Part shown: positions 46,763 through 56,621 of the stretch, one piece after another
Position numbering within the stretch: the first letter of the stretch is position 1
How the letters are laid out: every line of letters begins with the position of its first letter
Origin: an uncultured Acholeplasmatales bacterium
GTDB lineage: Bacteria > Bacillota_I > Bacilli_A > Acholeplasmatales > Anaeroplasmataceae
Assembly (NCBI GenBank): GCA_944324705.1
Contig: CALUXI010000006.1
Location: 1-64,000 of the forward strand
DNA length: 64,000 bases
Reading direction: 5' to 3'
Notes under the pieces: model-generated
Database searches by the model: none
What the model saw: only the letters and a program-made list of their open reading frames with translations
Told to the model about the DNA's origin: nothing
Position numbers and translations under genes: made by a program

Positions 46763-47670
46763 TTTATTTAAAATATTTTAAGTTTCCTTCAACATTAGAA
46801 ATAGATAAGTACATAGCTCATGTAAATTATACTTTATATCCTTGGAATATTTTCTTTAACAATTTATTTACGGAAATGAGTTTTACTGACCTTACTATTT
46901 TATATGGTAATAATGGTAGTGGTAAAACAACAGTTTTAAATATTGTTGCATCTAAACTTAAGGCTAAGTTTTTTAATGAACTAACTGATGATAGCTTTTA
47001 TGATGAAAAAAGTAATCTATATCATCCCTTTTGTGACTTTGTTAAAAAATGTGAGTATAGTTTTAGTTATAATGACAATGGTAATTTAAGAAAACCAAAA
47101 AATATTATTTTAATTACTAGTAATGATATATTTAAGATTATTAGAGAAAGAGATGAATCTAATAATCAGCGAGTTAAAGAATATGAGTTTTATAAAGCTA
47201 AAAGAAGAGAAATTTTATCTAGAGGTAATCCTTTTAAAACTTCTGCTGATTATGAAACTCTAAAAGAATATCTAGAGATAAAAAAGATTACTCAAAACAA
47301 ATACTTAGAAAGAAATGTTAGGCCTAAAAAGACTGTCTTGTCAAATGGCCAAGAAGCATTAAGTATTTATGATGATTTGATTGAAGAAGATTCAATCTAT
47401 TTATTAGATGAACCAGAAAATTGTCTTTCTAGTAAATATCAATTAGAATTAGTTGAATTAATTAAGAAGGCTAGTAGATATTACGGGTGCCAATTTATAA
47501 TTTCTACCCATTCACCTTTAATATTAGGTATGGATAAAATATTAGGTATGGATAAAACTAGGGTTTATAATTTAGATGAAAGTCCAGTTAATATTAGTAA
47601 TTGGTATGAGTTAGAAAACGTTAAAGTTTATTATGAATTTTTCAGAAAAAATAAAGATAAGTTTAAATAA
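46759..47670 (+). CDS. Stand-alone AAA-type ATPase in a sugar operon
   Basis: The 303-residue protein has Walker A LYGNNGSGKTT at about residue 56. A helical insert follows, then LSNGQEAL as an ABC-like signature, Walker B YLLDEPENCLS and the switch His in ISTHSPLILG. This is the SMC/Rad50-like AAA_15/AAA_21 layout without a partner nuclease nearby. Directly after the switch, an exact 18-base tandem duplication encodes ILGMDK twice. The ATGA overlap with the HAD gene and closeness to xylA indicate co-expression; the role is unknown. Confidence 0.8.
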   Translation: MIYLKYFKFPSTLEIDKYIAHVNYTLYPWNIFFNNLFTEMSFTDLTILYGNNGSGKTTVLNIVASKLKAKFFNELTDDSFYDEKSNLYHPFCDFVKKCEYSFSYNDNGNLRKPKNIILITSNDIFKIIRERDESNNQRVKEYEFYKAKRREILSRGNPFKTSADYETLKEYLEIKKITQNKYLERNVRPKKTVLSNGQEALSIYDDLIEEDSIYLLDEPENCLSSKYQLELVELIKKASRYYGCQFIISTHSPLILGMDKILGMDKTRVYNLDESPVNISNWYELENVKVYYEFFRKNKDKFK

Positions 47671-47682
47671 GAGGAGTAGAAA

Positions 47683-48996
47683 ATGATTTTTAAAAATATA
47701 CCAGAAATTAAATATGAAGGACCTAAAAGTAAGAATCCATTAGCTTTTAAGTTTTATGATTCAGATAAGATAGTATTAGGCAAAAAAATGAGTGAACATT
47801 TAGAGTTTGCTTTAAGTTGGTGGCATACATTAGGAGCTAATGGTGTTGATATGTTTGGTCAAGGAACAGCAGACAAATCATTAGGCAAAGAATTAAATAC
47901 TATGGAACACGCTAAAGCCAAAGTTGATGCTGGTTTTGAATTTATGCAAAAACTAGGAATTAAATATTTTTGTTTCCATGATGTTGATTTAGTGCCAGAA
48001 GATGCTGATATTAATGTAACTAATCAAAGATTAGATGAAATATCAGATTATATTTTAGAAAAAATGCAAGGAACAGATATTAAATGCTTATGGGGAACAG
48101 CTAATATGTTTTCTAATCCCCGTTTTATGAATGGTGCTGGTTCAACTAATGATGTTGAAGTTTATGCCTTTGCTGCTGCTCAAATAAAAAAAGCCTTAGA
48201 TATTACAGTTAAATTAGGTGGACGTGGTTATGTTTTCTGGGGTGGTAGAGAAGGTTATGAAACTTTACTTAACACTGATGTTAAATTTGAACTTGATAAT
48301 ATCGCTAGATTAATGCACATGGCAGTTGATTATGGCCGTAAGATTGGCTTTAAGGATTTTTATATCGAACCAAAACCAAAAGAACCAATGAAACACCAAT
48401 ATGATTATGATGCCGCTACCGCTATTGGCTTTTTAAAACAATATGGTCTAGATAAAGATTTTAAATTAAATATCGAAGCTAATCACGCTACTTTAGCTGG
48501 TCATACTTTTGAACATGATTTAAGAATAGCAAGTATTAATGGAATGTTAGGTTCAATTGATGCAAACCAAGGTGATCCGCATTTGGGTTGGGATACAGAT
48601 GAATTCCCATTTGATGTTTATAGTGCTACATATTGTATGTTAGAAGTTTTAAAAAATGGTGGTCTAACTGGTGGCTTCAATTTTGATGCTAAAACTAGAA
48701 GACCTTCTAATACTTGGGAAGATACATTTGAAGCTTATATTTTAGGTATGGATACTTTTGCCTTAGGTTTATTAAATGCTGAAAAGATAATTAAAGATGG
48801 TAGAATAGAAGAATTTATAAAACAAAAATATGCTTCATTTAATTCTACAACTGTAGGTAAAAAAGTTTTAAATAATGAAATTAATTTAGAAGAATTAGCT
48901 AGTTATGCTGCAAATAAAAAATATTGTGATAAACCATGTTCTGGAAAACAAGAATATCTAGAGAGCATTATTAATCAAATTTTATTTGGTAATTAA
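47683..48996 (+). CDS. xylA: Xylose isomerase
   Basis: The enzyme converts D-xylose to D-xylulose. The catalytic His lies in [13 protein letters not shown]. Metal ligands are in [34 protein letters not shown] and [17 protein letters not shown]. The length of 437 is typical of the class II type. RBS GAGGAG precedes the ATG. The xylulokinase gene follows at once. Confidence 0.97.
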   Translation: MIFKNIPEIKYEGPKSKNPLAFKFYDSDKIVLGKKMSEHLEFALSWWHTLGANGVDMFGQGTADKSLGKELNTMEHAKAKVDAGFEFMQKLGIKYFCFHDVDLVPEDADINVTNQRLDEISDYILEKMQGTDIKCLWGTANMFSNPRFMNGAGSTNDVEVYAFAAAQIKKALDITVKLGGRGYVFWGGREGYETLLNTDVKFELDNIARLMHMAVDYGRKIGFKDFYIEPKPKEPMKHQYDYDAATAIGFLKQYGLDKDFKLNIEANHATLAGHTFEHDLRIASINGMLGSIDANQGDPHLGWDTDEFPFDVYSATYCMLEVLKNGGLTGGFNFDAKTRRPSNTWEDTFEAYILGMDTFALGLLNAEKIIKDGRIEEFIKQKYASFNSTTVGKKVLNNEINLEELASYAANKKYCDKPCSGKQEYLESIINQILFGN

Positions 48997-48997
48997 T

Positions 48998-50425
48998 ATG
49001 TATTTAGGACTAGATTTAGGAACTAGCGCTTTAAAAGCTTTAATTAGTAATGATTTAGGTAATGTTGTTGCTTCAGCTAGTGCTAGTTATGATATTTCAT
49101 ATGTAGATAATAATGGTACAGAACAAAATCCAAGCGTATGGCTTGATGCCTTAGATGAAGTATTAAGAGAATTAAAAGGATATTTAGGAGAAGTTAAGGC
49201 CTTAGCTATTTCTGGGCAAATGCATGGTTTAGTTATCTTAGACAAAGAAGATAAAGTAATTAGACCTTGTATTTTATGGAATGATAATAGAACTATAGAA
49301 GAAAATGATGAATTAAATCAAAATAAGGAAAAAATTTATAACTTAACTAATAATATTAGTTATGCTGGTTTTACTTTACCTAAATTAAAATGGTTAGCAA
49401 AACATGAAAAAGACAATTTTAATAAGATCAGTAAAATAATGTTACCTAAGGATTATTTAGTTTATTATTTGACAGGTAAGTTTGTGTCAGATTATACAGA
49501 CATGGCAGGTTCTTTATTATTAGATGTAAAAAATAGATGTTACAGTAAAGAGATGCTTGAAATAGCTAATATTAAAATTAATCAATTGCCAAGGCTTCTA
49601 GAAAGTTATGAAGTTGTGGGGATAGTTAAAGATGACATAGCCCTAAAATATGCCTTTAATAAGACAAAAATTATTGCTGGTGGTGCTGACAATGCTTTGG
49701 CTGCTCTTGGCACAAATACTTTAGAAGAAGGAACATGTAATATTAGTTTAGGGACTAGTGGTACTATATTAATACCTGTTAAAGAAGCTAAGCAATTAAG
49801 TAGTTATGGTCTTCATGTTTTTTCACATATTCAAGGTACATATATAATGGGCTGTATCTTAAGTGCGGCTAGTTGTAGAAAGTGGTTTTTAGAAGATGTT
49901 TTAAAAACTACTAACTATTTAGAAAATGAAACGGAAATGTTGCACGCAGATGCTAAGGAGCTTTATTTTTTACCATATCTTCAGGGAGAGCGTAGTCCAC
50001 ATAATGACCCTTTAGCTAAGGGTGCATTTATCGGATTGAGTGCTACGACTTCTAGAGGTGATATGTCTAAGGCTATTCTTGAAGGAGTTAGTTTTGCTTT
50101 AAGAGATTGTTTAGAAATCGTTAGACAAGAAGGAATAGGGATAAATAATTTAACTGTTTGTGGTGGTGGTTCTAAATCAAAACTATGGTGTCAAATTTTA
50201 GCAGATGTTTTTAATTTGGAAGTAAAAACTTTAGTTAATGAACAAGGACCAGCCTATGGGGCAATTATTTTAGCTATGATTGGTGATAAAAAAATAACTT
50301 TTGCAGGTGTTAAAACTTTAGTTAAATATGGTGATGTTTATAAACCTCAAAATATTAACTATTATAATATTAAATATCAGTATTATAAAAAATTATATCC
50401 AACTTTAAAAAAGATATTTTCTTAA
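48998..50425 (+). CDS. xylB: Xylulokinase
   Basis: This FGGY-family kinase phosphorylates D-xylulose. The N terminus MYLGLDLGTSALKALI is the phosphate-binding strand. SGQMHGLV and LWNDNRT contact the sugar and GGADNALAALG holds the catalytic Asp. The ATP-side CGGGSKSKLWCQILAD is near the C terminus. I chose the ATG at 48998, directly after the xylA stop, since the extra residues of the longer frame lack a ribosome binding site. Confidence 0.95.
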   Translation: MYLGLDLGTSALKALISNDLGNVVASASASYDISYVDNNGTEQNPSVWLDALDEVLRELKGYLGEVKALAISGQMHGLVILDKEDKVIRPCILWNDNRTIEENDELNQNKEKIYNLTNNISYAGFTLPKLKWLAKHEKDNFNKISKIMLPKDYLVYYLTGKFVSDYTDMAGSLLLDVKNRCYSKEMLEIANIKINQLPRLLESYEVVGIVKDDIALKYAFNKTKIIAGGADNALAALGTNTLEEGTCNISLGTSGTILIPVKEAKQLSSYGLHVFSHIQGTYIMGCILSAASCRKWFLEDVLKTTNYLENETEMLHADAKELYFLPYLQGERSPHNDPLAKGAFIGLSATTSRGDMSKAILEGVSFALRDCLEIVRQEGIGINNLTVCGGGSKSKLWCQILADVFNLEVKTLVNEQGPAYGAIILAMIGDKKITFAGVKTLVKYGDVYKPQNINYYNIKYQYYKKLYPTLKKIFS

Positions 50426-50432
50426 AAAATAC

Positions 50433-50575
50433 TTGCAAAAATATTTTAATTTGTTAGAATTAGTTGGTAATGAGGGAGTAGTATGCCTTTTAGGTGATTG
50501 GTCTACATAATGGTTAACCAGGCTCAATCTTAAAATACGAGACTTATGCTTTTTTAAGCATAGGTCTTTTTTTAA
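50433..50575 (+). promoter_or_regulatory. Mn2+ (yybP-ykoY) riboswitch with promoter and terminator
   Basis: TTGCAA (50433-50438) and TAGAAT (50455-50460), 16 bases apart, start the leader. The aptamer begins GAGGGAGTAG, and its second conserved loop TACGAGAC lies about 65 bases on. Those two loops form the Mn2+ site in this riboswitch class. The 3' strand then runs into AGACTTATGC/GCATAGGTCT and a T-run, an expression-platform terminator. The gene controlled is the manganese exporter mntP, so high Mn2+ should turn it on. Confidence 0.87.
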
Positions 50576-50591
50576 TGTTTAGGAGGAAAAT

Positions 50592-51164
50592 ATGAATTTT
50601 AATTTTTATTTAAAAAGTATATTATTTGGTTGTGGCTTAGCTGCTGATGCATGTGCGGTTTCGATGGCTAATGGGCTTGAAGAAAATAAAATGCGAAAAA
50701 GAAAAATGCTTTTAATAGCTTTTATGTTTGGCTTTTTCCAAGCTGGTATGCCACTTATAGGTTATTTTGTAGGCCATTCCTTTATAAAATATATTGAAGC
50801 ATATATTCCATGGATTGCATTAATATTATTAAGCATATTAGGTATTAAAATGATAAGAGATGGCTTAAAGAAAAAGGATGAACAAGAAGAAATAAAAACA
50901 TTGACATTTAAGACTATATTTATTCAGGCTATTGCTACATCTATTGATGCATTATCTGTCGGACTTACTTTTTCTAATTACAGTAATTTAGAAGCAATTA
51001 TTTGTTGTTTAATTATAGCTATAGTAACTTTCATCTTATGTTTGATTTGCATTTTTATTGGTAAAAAGTTTGGCACTAAATTTGAAAACAAGGCTGTTAT
51101 TTTTGGTGGTATTATTTTAATATTTATTGGTTTAGAAATATTTATTTCTAGTTTTATAGGTTAA
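50592..51164 (+). CDS. mntP: Manganese efflux protein MntP
   Basis: The 190-residue protein has six transmembrane helices in two repeats of three. Each repeat carries an acidic motif: LAADACAVSMANG in the first and ATSIDALSVG in the second, which bind the metal. It exports Mn2+ to prevent toxicity. RBS AGGAGG precedes the ATG. The Mn riboswitch immediately upstream independently supports the assignment. Confidence 0.93.
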   Translation: MNFNFYLKSILFGCGLAADACAVSMANGLEENKMRKRKMLLIAFMFGFFQAGMPLIGYFVGHSFIKYIEAYIPWIALILLSILGIKMIRDGLKKKDEQEEIKTLTFKTIFIQAIATSIDALSVGLTFSNYSNLEAIICCLIIAIVTFILCLICIFIGKKFGTKFENKAVIFGGIILIFIGLEIFISSFIG

Positions 51165-51205
51165 GAAATTGTGTTAAAATAATCATATATTTAGGAGAGA
51201 TATTT

Positions 51206-52462
51206 ATGGACAAACAAGCTTTATTTACAAAATTATTAAAAAGTGAATTAATAGTGGCAATGGGATGCACAGAACCTATTGCTATTAGTTTAGCAGCAGC
51301 TAAATTAAAAGAAGTTTTAGGTATAAATCCAACTCATGTTGATGCTTATATTTGTGGAAATATTATAAAAAATGCTAAAAGCGTTACAGTGCCTAATACT
51401 AATGGTTTAAAAGGTATTGAAGCCGCTATTGTAGCCGGTTTAGTAGCAGGAAACCCTAGTTTAGAGCTTGAAATATTAAGCAAATTAAATGAAAGTAATA
51501 TTGAAGAAATAAATGAACTTTTAGCTAAGAAAATTGTAAATGTTAAATTAGCTACCTCTTGTAAAACTTTATATATAAGATTAGTGGGTAAATATTTAGA
51601 TGATGAAGTAGAAGTAATCTTAGAAGATTTTCACAATAATATTACTCATGTCAGAAAAAACAAGCAAAATATTATTGATAAAGCTTTAACTTTAGAACAA
51701 AAACAAAAAGAATATGAAGAATTAAATGTGTCTGATATCCTAGATTTTGCGAGTAATTGTGATTTAACGGATTTAAAAGACACATTAAAAAGACAATTAG
51801 ATTATAATTATGCAATAGCGATTGAGGGTTTATCTGGTAAATATGGTGCCTCAATAGGTAAAATATTATTAGAATCTAGTCATTCTATAAGAGAAAAAGC
51901 TAAAGCCTATGCCGCCGCGGCCTCAGATGCTAGAATGGCAGGTTGTGATATGCCAGTTGTAATAATTTCTGGTAGTGGTAATCAAGGTATTACGACTTCA
52001 GTCCCTTTAGTTGTTTATGCTAAAGAATATAATATACCAGAAGATAAATTATTAAGATCTTTAATTGTTAGTGATTTAATAGCTTTAGAAGAGAAAAAAG
52101 ATATCGGTAGACTTTCAGCTTTCTGCGGGGCTATAAGTGCCGGAGCAGCCGCAGTTGCTGGAATCATGTATATGTTAGGTAATGGTAAAGAAGCCGTATG
52201 TCACACAATTGTTAATGCCTTGGCTATTAGTTCAGGAATTATTTGTGATGGGGCTAAATCTTCTTGTGCTGCTAAGATTTCTTTAGCTTTAGAAGCAGGT
52301 TTTATTGGTGGAGATATGTATTTAAAACACAAGGAATTTAAAGCTGGGGAAGGTATTGTTACTAAGGGCGTTGATAACACTATTAAAAATGTAGGCAGAC
52401 TCGCAAGTAAAGGTATGAAAGAAACGGATGTTGAAATATTAAATATTATGTTAGAAGATTAA
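51206..52462 (+). CDS. cyuA: L-cysteine desulfidase-family protein (CyuA / UPF0597)
   Basis: The family breaks L-cysteine to pyruvate, ammonia and sulfide using a 4Fe-4S cluster and is related to the serine dehydratase alpha chain. Cys positions fitting the cluster are in VAMGCTEPIA, SAFCGAISAG and CDGAKSSCAAK, and SGSGNQGITTSVP is the Gly-rich substrate loop. The length of 418 is typical. RBS AGGAGAG precedes the ATG. No cysteine transporter lies next to it. Confidence 0.88.
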   Translation: MDKQALFTKLLKSELIVAMGCTEPIAISLAAAKLKEVLGINPTHVDAYICGNIIKNAKSVTVPNTNGLKGIEAAIVAGLVAGNPSLELEILSKLNESNIEEINELLAKKIVNVKLATSCKTLYIRLVGKYLDDEVEVILEDFHNNITHVRKNKQNIIDKALTLEQKQKEYEELNVSDILDFASNCDLTDLKDTLKRQLDYNYAIAIEGLSGKYGASIGKILLESSHSIREKAKAYAAAASDARMAGCDMPVVIISGSGNQGITTSVPLVVYAKEYNIPEDKLLRSLIVSDLIALEEKKDIGRLSAFCGAISAGAAAVAGIMYMLGNGKEAVCHTIVNALAISSGIICDGAKSSCAAKISLALEAGFIGGDMYLKHKEFKAGEGIVTKGVDNTIKNVGRLASKGMKETDVEILNIMLED

Positions 52463-52490
52463 AAAATCCCTCGATTGAGGGATTATTTTT
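52463..52490. terminator. Bidirectional terminator
   Basis: AATCCCTC and GAGGGATT flank GATT with A- and T-runs on either side, serving cyuA and the convergent tpx. Confidence 0.93.
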
Positions 52491-52969
52491 TATAAATTTT
52501 TTAAACATTCATCATAATCAGGTTCATTAGTAACTTCTTTAACGTATTCAATATAAGTTACCTTGTTATTTTCATCTACAACAATAACACTTCTTGTAAG
52601 TAAACCCAATTCTTCAATATAGGTACCAGTTACTTTACTAAAACTATGGTTTTTGTAATCAGATAAAGTAGATACATTATTTACGCCTTTAGCTCCACAC
52701 CATCTACTTTGAGCAAATGGTAAATCCATACTAATTGCATAAACATTATAATCTAATTTACCCATCTTGTTATTAAATGTCCTAACTTCTAAATCACATA
52801 CAGGAGTGTCTAAAGAAGGAACTGTTAAAAATACTTTTTTACCAGGTAAGTCTTTTAAACTAACTTCGTTAAGATTATTATCTACAACTTTGAAATCTTC
52901 TAAACAGTCACCAATATTTAAAGTTTTACCAATTAATGTTATTTTATTGCCTTGAAATGTAATGTTCAT
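52490..52969 (-). CDS. tpx: Thiol peroxidase
   Basis: This atypical two-Cys peroxiredoxin detoxifies hydroperoxides in the cytosol. The peroxidatic Cys is in SLDTPVCDLEVRTFN and the resolving Cys in QSRWCGAKG, with family positions around VGKTL and GLLTRSVIVVD. The 159 residues begin MNITFQGNKI at the ATG after GGAGG; the longer frame to 52987 is not needed. It points to exposure to oxidants despite anaerobic metabolism. Confidence 0.93.
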   Translation of the reverse strand: MNITFQGNKITLIGKTLNIGDCLEDFKVVDNNLNEVSLKDLPGKKVFLTVPSLDTPVCDLEVRTFNNKMGKLDYNVYAISMDLPFAQSRWCGAKGVNNVSTLSDYKNHSFSKVTGTYIEELGLLTRSVIVVDENNKVTYIEYVKEVTNEPDYDECLKNL

Positions 52970-53027
52970 AATATAAAAAACCTCCAAACTAACTATATAA
53001 TAGCATAAGTTTAGAGGTTATGTAAAA

Positions 53028-53519
53028 TTATTTGCTTTCTTTATTTTTTAAAGAATCTCTAATTTCTCTTAATAATAAAACTTCTTCACTAGGTTTTGGT
53101 TCAGGTGCCGGAGCTTTTTGTTCTTCTTCCTTTCTTAATAGAGCTTTACGTTTCTTGTTTAAAGTTGTGAAAACCTTTAAAATTATAAATAAAATTAAAG
53201 CAATTAAGAAGAAATTAATAACAGCATTAATTAAGATTCCCCAATTGATAACATTAACTACATCAGCATCATAAGTAGTTCCCCAATAAGAAATTGTATT
53301 AACAGTAGCTTCAGTTACAGCAGCTTTTTTAGGATTTAAAACAGTTACTAAACCATCTAAACCAGCAGGAACGGCCATTGTAACTATAGGCATTAAGATG
53401 TTATTTACTATAGCATTTACAATAGCTGTAAAAGCAGTAGCAACTACAACACCGACAGCCATATCAATAACATTACCTCTAGTTATAAACTTTTTAAATT
53501 CTTGCCAAAAATTTTTCAT
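53028..53519 (-). CDS. mscL: Large-conductance mechanosensitive channel
   Basis: The N-terminal FKKFITRGNVIDMAVGVVVATA is the amphipathic helix and pore-lining first helix. A periplasmic-type loop, a second helix (LINAVINFFLIALILFIILK) and a charged cytoplasmic bundle ending LLREIRDSLKNK follow. It opens under membrane tension to relieve osmotic downshock. The 163-residue length is slightly above average because of a longer outer loop. Confidence 0.94.
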   Translation of the reverse strand: MKNFWQEFKKFITRGNVIDMAVGVVVATAFTAIVNAIVNNILMPIVTMAVPAGLDGLVTVLNPKKAAVTEATVNTISYWGTTYDADVVNVINWGILINAVINFFLIALILFIILKVFTTLNKKRKALLRKEEEQKAPAPEPKPSEEVLLLREIRDSLKNKESK

Positions 53520-53587
53520 TTGTGTTTCCCCACTTTCTAATATCTTAGGCAGTAATAATACTATATTTTAATAGCTATTTCAACACT

Positions 53588-54478
53588 TTAATGAATTAAG
53601 CTATTATAAATGGTAATTATTTCATCTAGTATATAAGTATATTCAAAATTTTTAGGAAATATAATATTTATTTGTCTAGACATATTGAAATTAGCTATTG
53701 GCCTAACTTGTAAACTATTATGTTTAATTTCGTGATAACAAGCACTTTTAGGCAGAATAGAAATACCTCTATTATGGGCTACTAAATCTTTTATAGTTGC
53801 AATATTATCTAATTCTAAAATAATATTTAAATCATTTAAAGACAAGTTAGCATTACTTAGATTAGTTTCAAATAAAGTAGTAGTTTGACTATTTGGTAAA
53901 CGCAATATTAAATTTTCATTTTTTAAATCATTAATATTAATGATTGTATTTTTAGATAAAGGATTATCATTAGACATAACTACAACTAAACTATCAGTAT
54001 CTAAAAGTAAGGAATTATATTTTTTAGAAGGTATAACACCTTCAACAATAGCTAAGTCAATTTCATAAGATTGTAACTTATCATAAAGATTTTTTATAGT
54101 ATTAGAAATAATTTTTATTCTAGTACCTTTATTTTTAGCACAATAAGTGGCTAAAACATCAGCTATCACATTAGATTCAGAAGTATGAGAAACACCAATA
54201 ATTAAACTTTTCTTATGTTTCTTTTCATCATCTATTTTCATTTCTAATTCTTTGTATAAAGAAGCTATTCTTTTAGCATATTTGACTAAAACTTGGCCTT
54301 CTTCCGTAAGTTTTAACTCTTTATTAGCTTTATTGAAGATTTTAATATTGTATTCTTCCTCTAATGCTTTGATGTGTTGACTAGCAGCAGGTTGGGTTAA
54401 ACCTAGTTCGTTAGCCGCATTTGTAAAGTTTTTAACTTCACAAATTTTTAATAAAGTTGTAAATTTTTGATCAAGCAT
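53588..54478 (-). CDS. LysR-family transcriptional regulator
   Basis: The N-terminal winged helix (MLDQKFTTLLKICEVKNFTN then AANELGLTQPAASQHIKALE) is a textbook LysR DNA-binding domain. The remainder is the two-lobed co-inducer-binding domain. The ATG at 54478 follows GAGGT. It is divergent from the cation/proton antiporter gene, the usual arrangement for a LysR regulator and its target. The 120-base gap holds both promoters. Confidence 0.93.
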   Translation of the reverse strand: MLDQKFTTLLKICEVKNFTNAANELGLTQPAASQHIKALEEEYNIKIFNKANKELKLTEEGQVLVKYAKRIASLYKELEMKIDDEKKHKKSLIIGVSHTSESNVIADVLATYCAKNKGTRIKIISNTIKNLYDKLQSYEIDLAIVEGVIPSKKYNSLLLDTDSLVVVMSNDNPLSKNTIININDLKNENLILRLPNSQTTTLFETNLSNANLSLNDLNIILELDNIATIKDLVAHNRGISILPKSACYHEIKHNSLQVRPIANFNMSRQINIIFPKNFEYTYILDEIITIYNSLIH

Positions 54479-54598
54479 AATATACCTCATTATAAATTTT
54501 TCTTATGGAATAATAAAAAATCATTAGTTTATTTTATTTTTATAGTTGTTATAATGATAGCACGATAAGTAATAATTGTAAAGAAATGAGGACAAATT

Positions 54599-55900
54599 AT
54601 GAATTTATATAAATTATATGAAAATAAAGGTGGTTCAACAATTTTAATTGCTTTAGCAATAATATTTCTAGCCGGCTTTTTATTATCGAGAATAACAAAA
54701 TTATTAAAATTACCTAATGTTACAGCATATATTTTAGCTGGGGTTTTAATAGGACCCTGTGTTTTGGATTTAATACCACATAATGTAATTGATAATATGA
54801 GTTTTTTAAGTGATTTAGCTCTAGGTTTTATAGCTTTTGGCGTAGGTAGGTTTTTTAAAAAAGAAGTATTAAAGAAAACGGGAATGAAGGTTATTTTTAT
54901 TACTCTATGTGAAGCGTTATTAGCCGGAAGTTTAGTAACAGTAGTTTCTTATTTCTTATTTCCTAATTTAGGGTTTAATTTTGCAATACTTTTAGGAGCT
55001 ATAGCTACAGCAACAGCTCCCGCATCAACAATGATGACCATTAATCAATATAAAGCTAAAGGAGAATTTGTCAATACATTATTGCAAGTTGTAGCTTTAG
55101 ATGATGTTGTATGTCTGCTTGTCTATAGTGTAGCTACAGCTATTGTTAGCAGCAATACCAGTGGTTATATTGAAATTTTAAGTATTATCTTACCAATTCT
55201 TTATAATTTTTGTTTTATGATTGTTGGCTTTATAACTGGTTTATTATTGCCTAGTTTAATGAAAGGAAGAAGTAAAAATTCTCAATTAATTGTAGTCGTT
55301 GGTTTAATTTGCGTTATAGCCGGAAGTGCTAGTTTATTTGATATTTCTCCGCTTCTTTCATGTATGATTTTTGGAGCTGCCTATATTAATAAAACGGATG
55401 ATGAAAAAATTTTTGCTGAAGTTGATGCGTTTAGCCCTCCTATTATGTTACCATTTTTTGTAATGTCTGGTATGAATATGGATATTTCGGCGTTTAAAAC
55501 AATTGGTTTAGTTGGTATAGTTTATTTTATGGTTAGATTAATTGGTAAGTATTTTGGAACTTATTTAAGTGCTAAGGCAACTCATAGTTCTAAAGAAATT
55601 AAAAAATATTTAGGCTTTGCTTTAGCTCCTCAAGCTGGGGTGGCAATTGGTTTAGCTTTTTTAGGTGAAAGAATGCTACCGCCGGAAATAGGTAATACTT
55701 TTTTAACAGTAATATTATGTTCATCTGTATTGTATGAATTAATGGGTCCAATACTTGCAAAATATGCTTTATTTAAGAGCAAATCTATTAATTTGAATTT
55801 AAATATGAAAGAAGAAGTCCCTAACATTATAGTTAATGAAAAAGAAATAACTACTTCAAGAAAAAATTTAGAAATAATAAATAAAGAAGTGAGGAAATAG
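54599..55900 (+). CDS. CPA2-family cation/proton antiporter
   Basis: About twelve transmembrane helices span 433 residues. Family landmarks are RITKLLKLPNVTAYILAGVL near the start and the paired-acid region QVVALDDVVCLLVY that carries the transported ion. There is no C-terminal nucleotide-binding (TrkA-N) domain, unlike KefB/KefC. It probably exchanges Na+ or K+ for H+. RBS GAGGACA precedes the ATG, and a small hypothetical gene follows after two bases. Confidence 0.88.
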   Translation: MNLYKLYENKGGSTILIALAIIFLAGFLLSRITKLLKLPNVTAYILAGVLIGPCVLDLIPHNVIDNMSFLSDLALGFIAFGVGRFFKKEVLKKTGMKVIFITLCEALLAGSLVTVVSYFLFPNLGFNFAILLGAIATATAPASTMMTINQYKAKGEFVNTLLQVVALDDVVCLLVYSVATAIVSSNTSGYIEILSIILPILYNFCFMIVGFITGLLLPSLMKGRSKNSQLIVVVGLICVIAGSASLFDISPLLSCMIFGAAYINKTDDEKIFAEVDAFSPPIMLPFFVMSGMNMDISAFKTIGLVGIVYFMVRLIGKYFGTYLSAKATHSSKEIKKYLGFALAPQAGVAIGLAFLGERMLPPEIGNTFLTVILCSSVLYELMGPILAKYALFKSKSINLNLNMKEEVPNIIVNEKEITTSRKNLEIINKEVRK

Positions 55901-55902
55901 CA

Positions 55903-56226
55903 ATGTTTTATGTTTTTGATAATACTAAAATTATTGGAAAATTTGAACTTAGAATAAGGGAAAAAATTATAGAAATTAAACCTAGATTACAGGTTGATAG
56001 AATGCTTTTTCGTAAAAATATGAACTATACTAAATATAGGATAGTTCAAATGAAATACTATTTTGTTTATGATGGTTCTTTTCACTTTTATCAAGAAAAA
56101 ATGGAGCCATTTTGTAATAAAAATTTTAATGAAGAAAGTTTTAAGGGAAAACTTTTACGTGAAATTGATTTATATTTAGAAAATAATGATTTAGATAAAG
56201 AAGATATTAAGATTATTATAAAATAA
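55903..56226 (+). CDS. Small soluble protein of unknown function downstream of the antiporter
   Basis: The 107-residue basic protein has several aromatic strands (KMNYT-type and YYFVYDGSFHFYQEK segments) and a charged C-terminal helix. A GAGGAAA site lies in the end of the antiporter gene. It could be a regulatory or accessory subunit of the antiporter, but only the operon position supports that. Confidence 0.65.
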   Translation: MFYVFDNTKIIGKFELRIREKIIEIKPRLQVDRMLFRKNMNYTKYRIVQMKYYFVYDGSFHFYQEKMEPFCNKNFNEESFKGKLLREIDLYLENNDLDKEDIKIIIK

Positions 56227-56621
56227 TTAAAGCTGTTTTAATGATTGAATGCTAGTTATCATCAATGATAACGTCTTTTAATCTATATAATCTACTGCAA
56301 ACATTTATGATATTTAAATAAGAAGATTATATCCTCTTTATTTTCTATATTCTTAATAAATTCATTAAAGTTCTTTTTTACTAACATTTAAAATAAATGA
56401 GTTTCTTACTAAGATTAGTCAATAAACCTATTATGTAGTTGCTAACAGCAGAATTTACATTTACAATTAATCTATTTAGCAGTGACAATAAAAAAAATTT
56501 ACAAAAGGTAGAATTAATGATATACTACAATTGCAATGTACATTTGACACGTTATTTTTAGTACTTATATACTAAAAAATGATTAAGCCAAAATTTTTAA
56601 AATGTTGGCTGTAAATATTAC
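56227..56621. other. Gene-free AT-rich stretch
   Basis: Nearly 400 bases carry no frame with a ribosome binding site. I see a small hairpin (TTATCAT/ATGATAA near 56258-56273) and a possible element boundary hairpin AGCCAA/TTGGCT (56585-56610) beside the transposase remnant. The rest is featureless. Confidence 0.5.
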
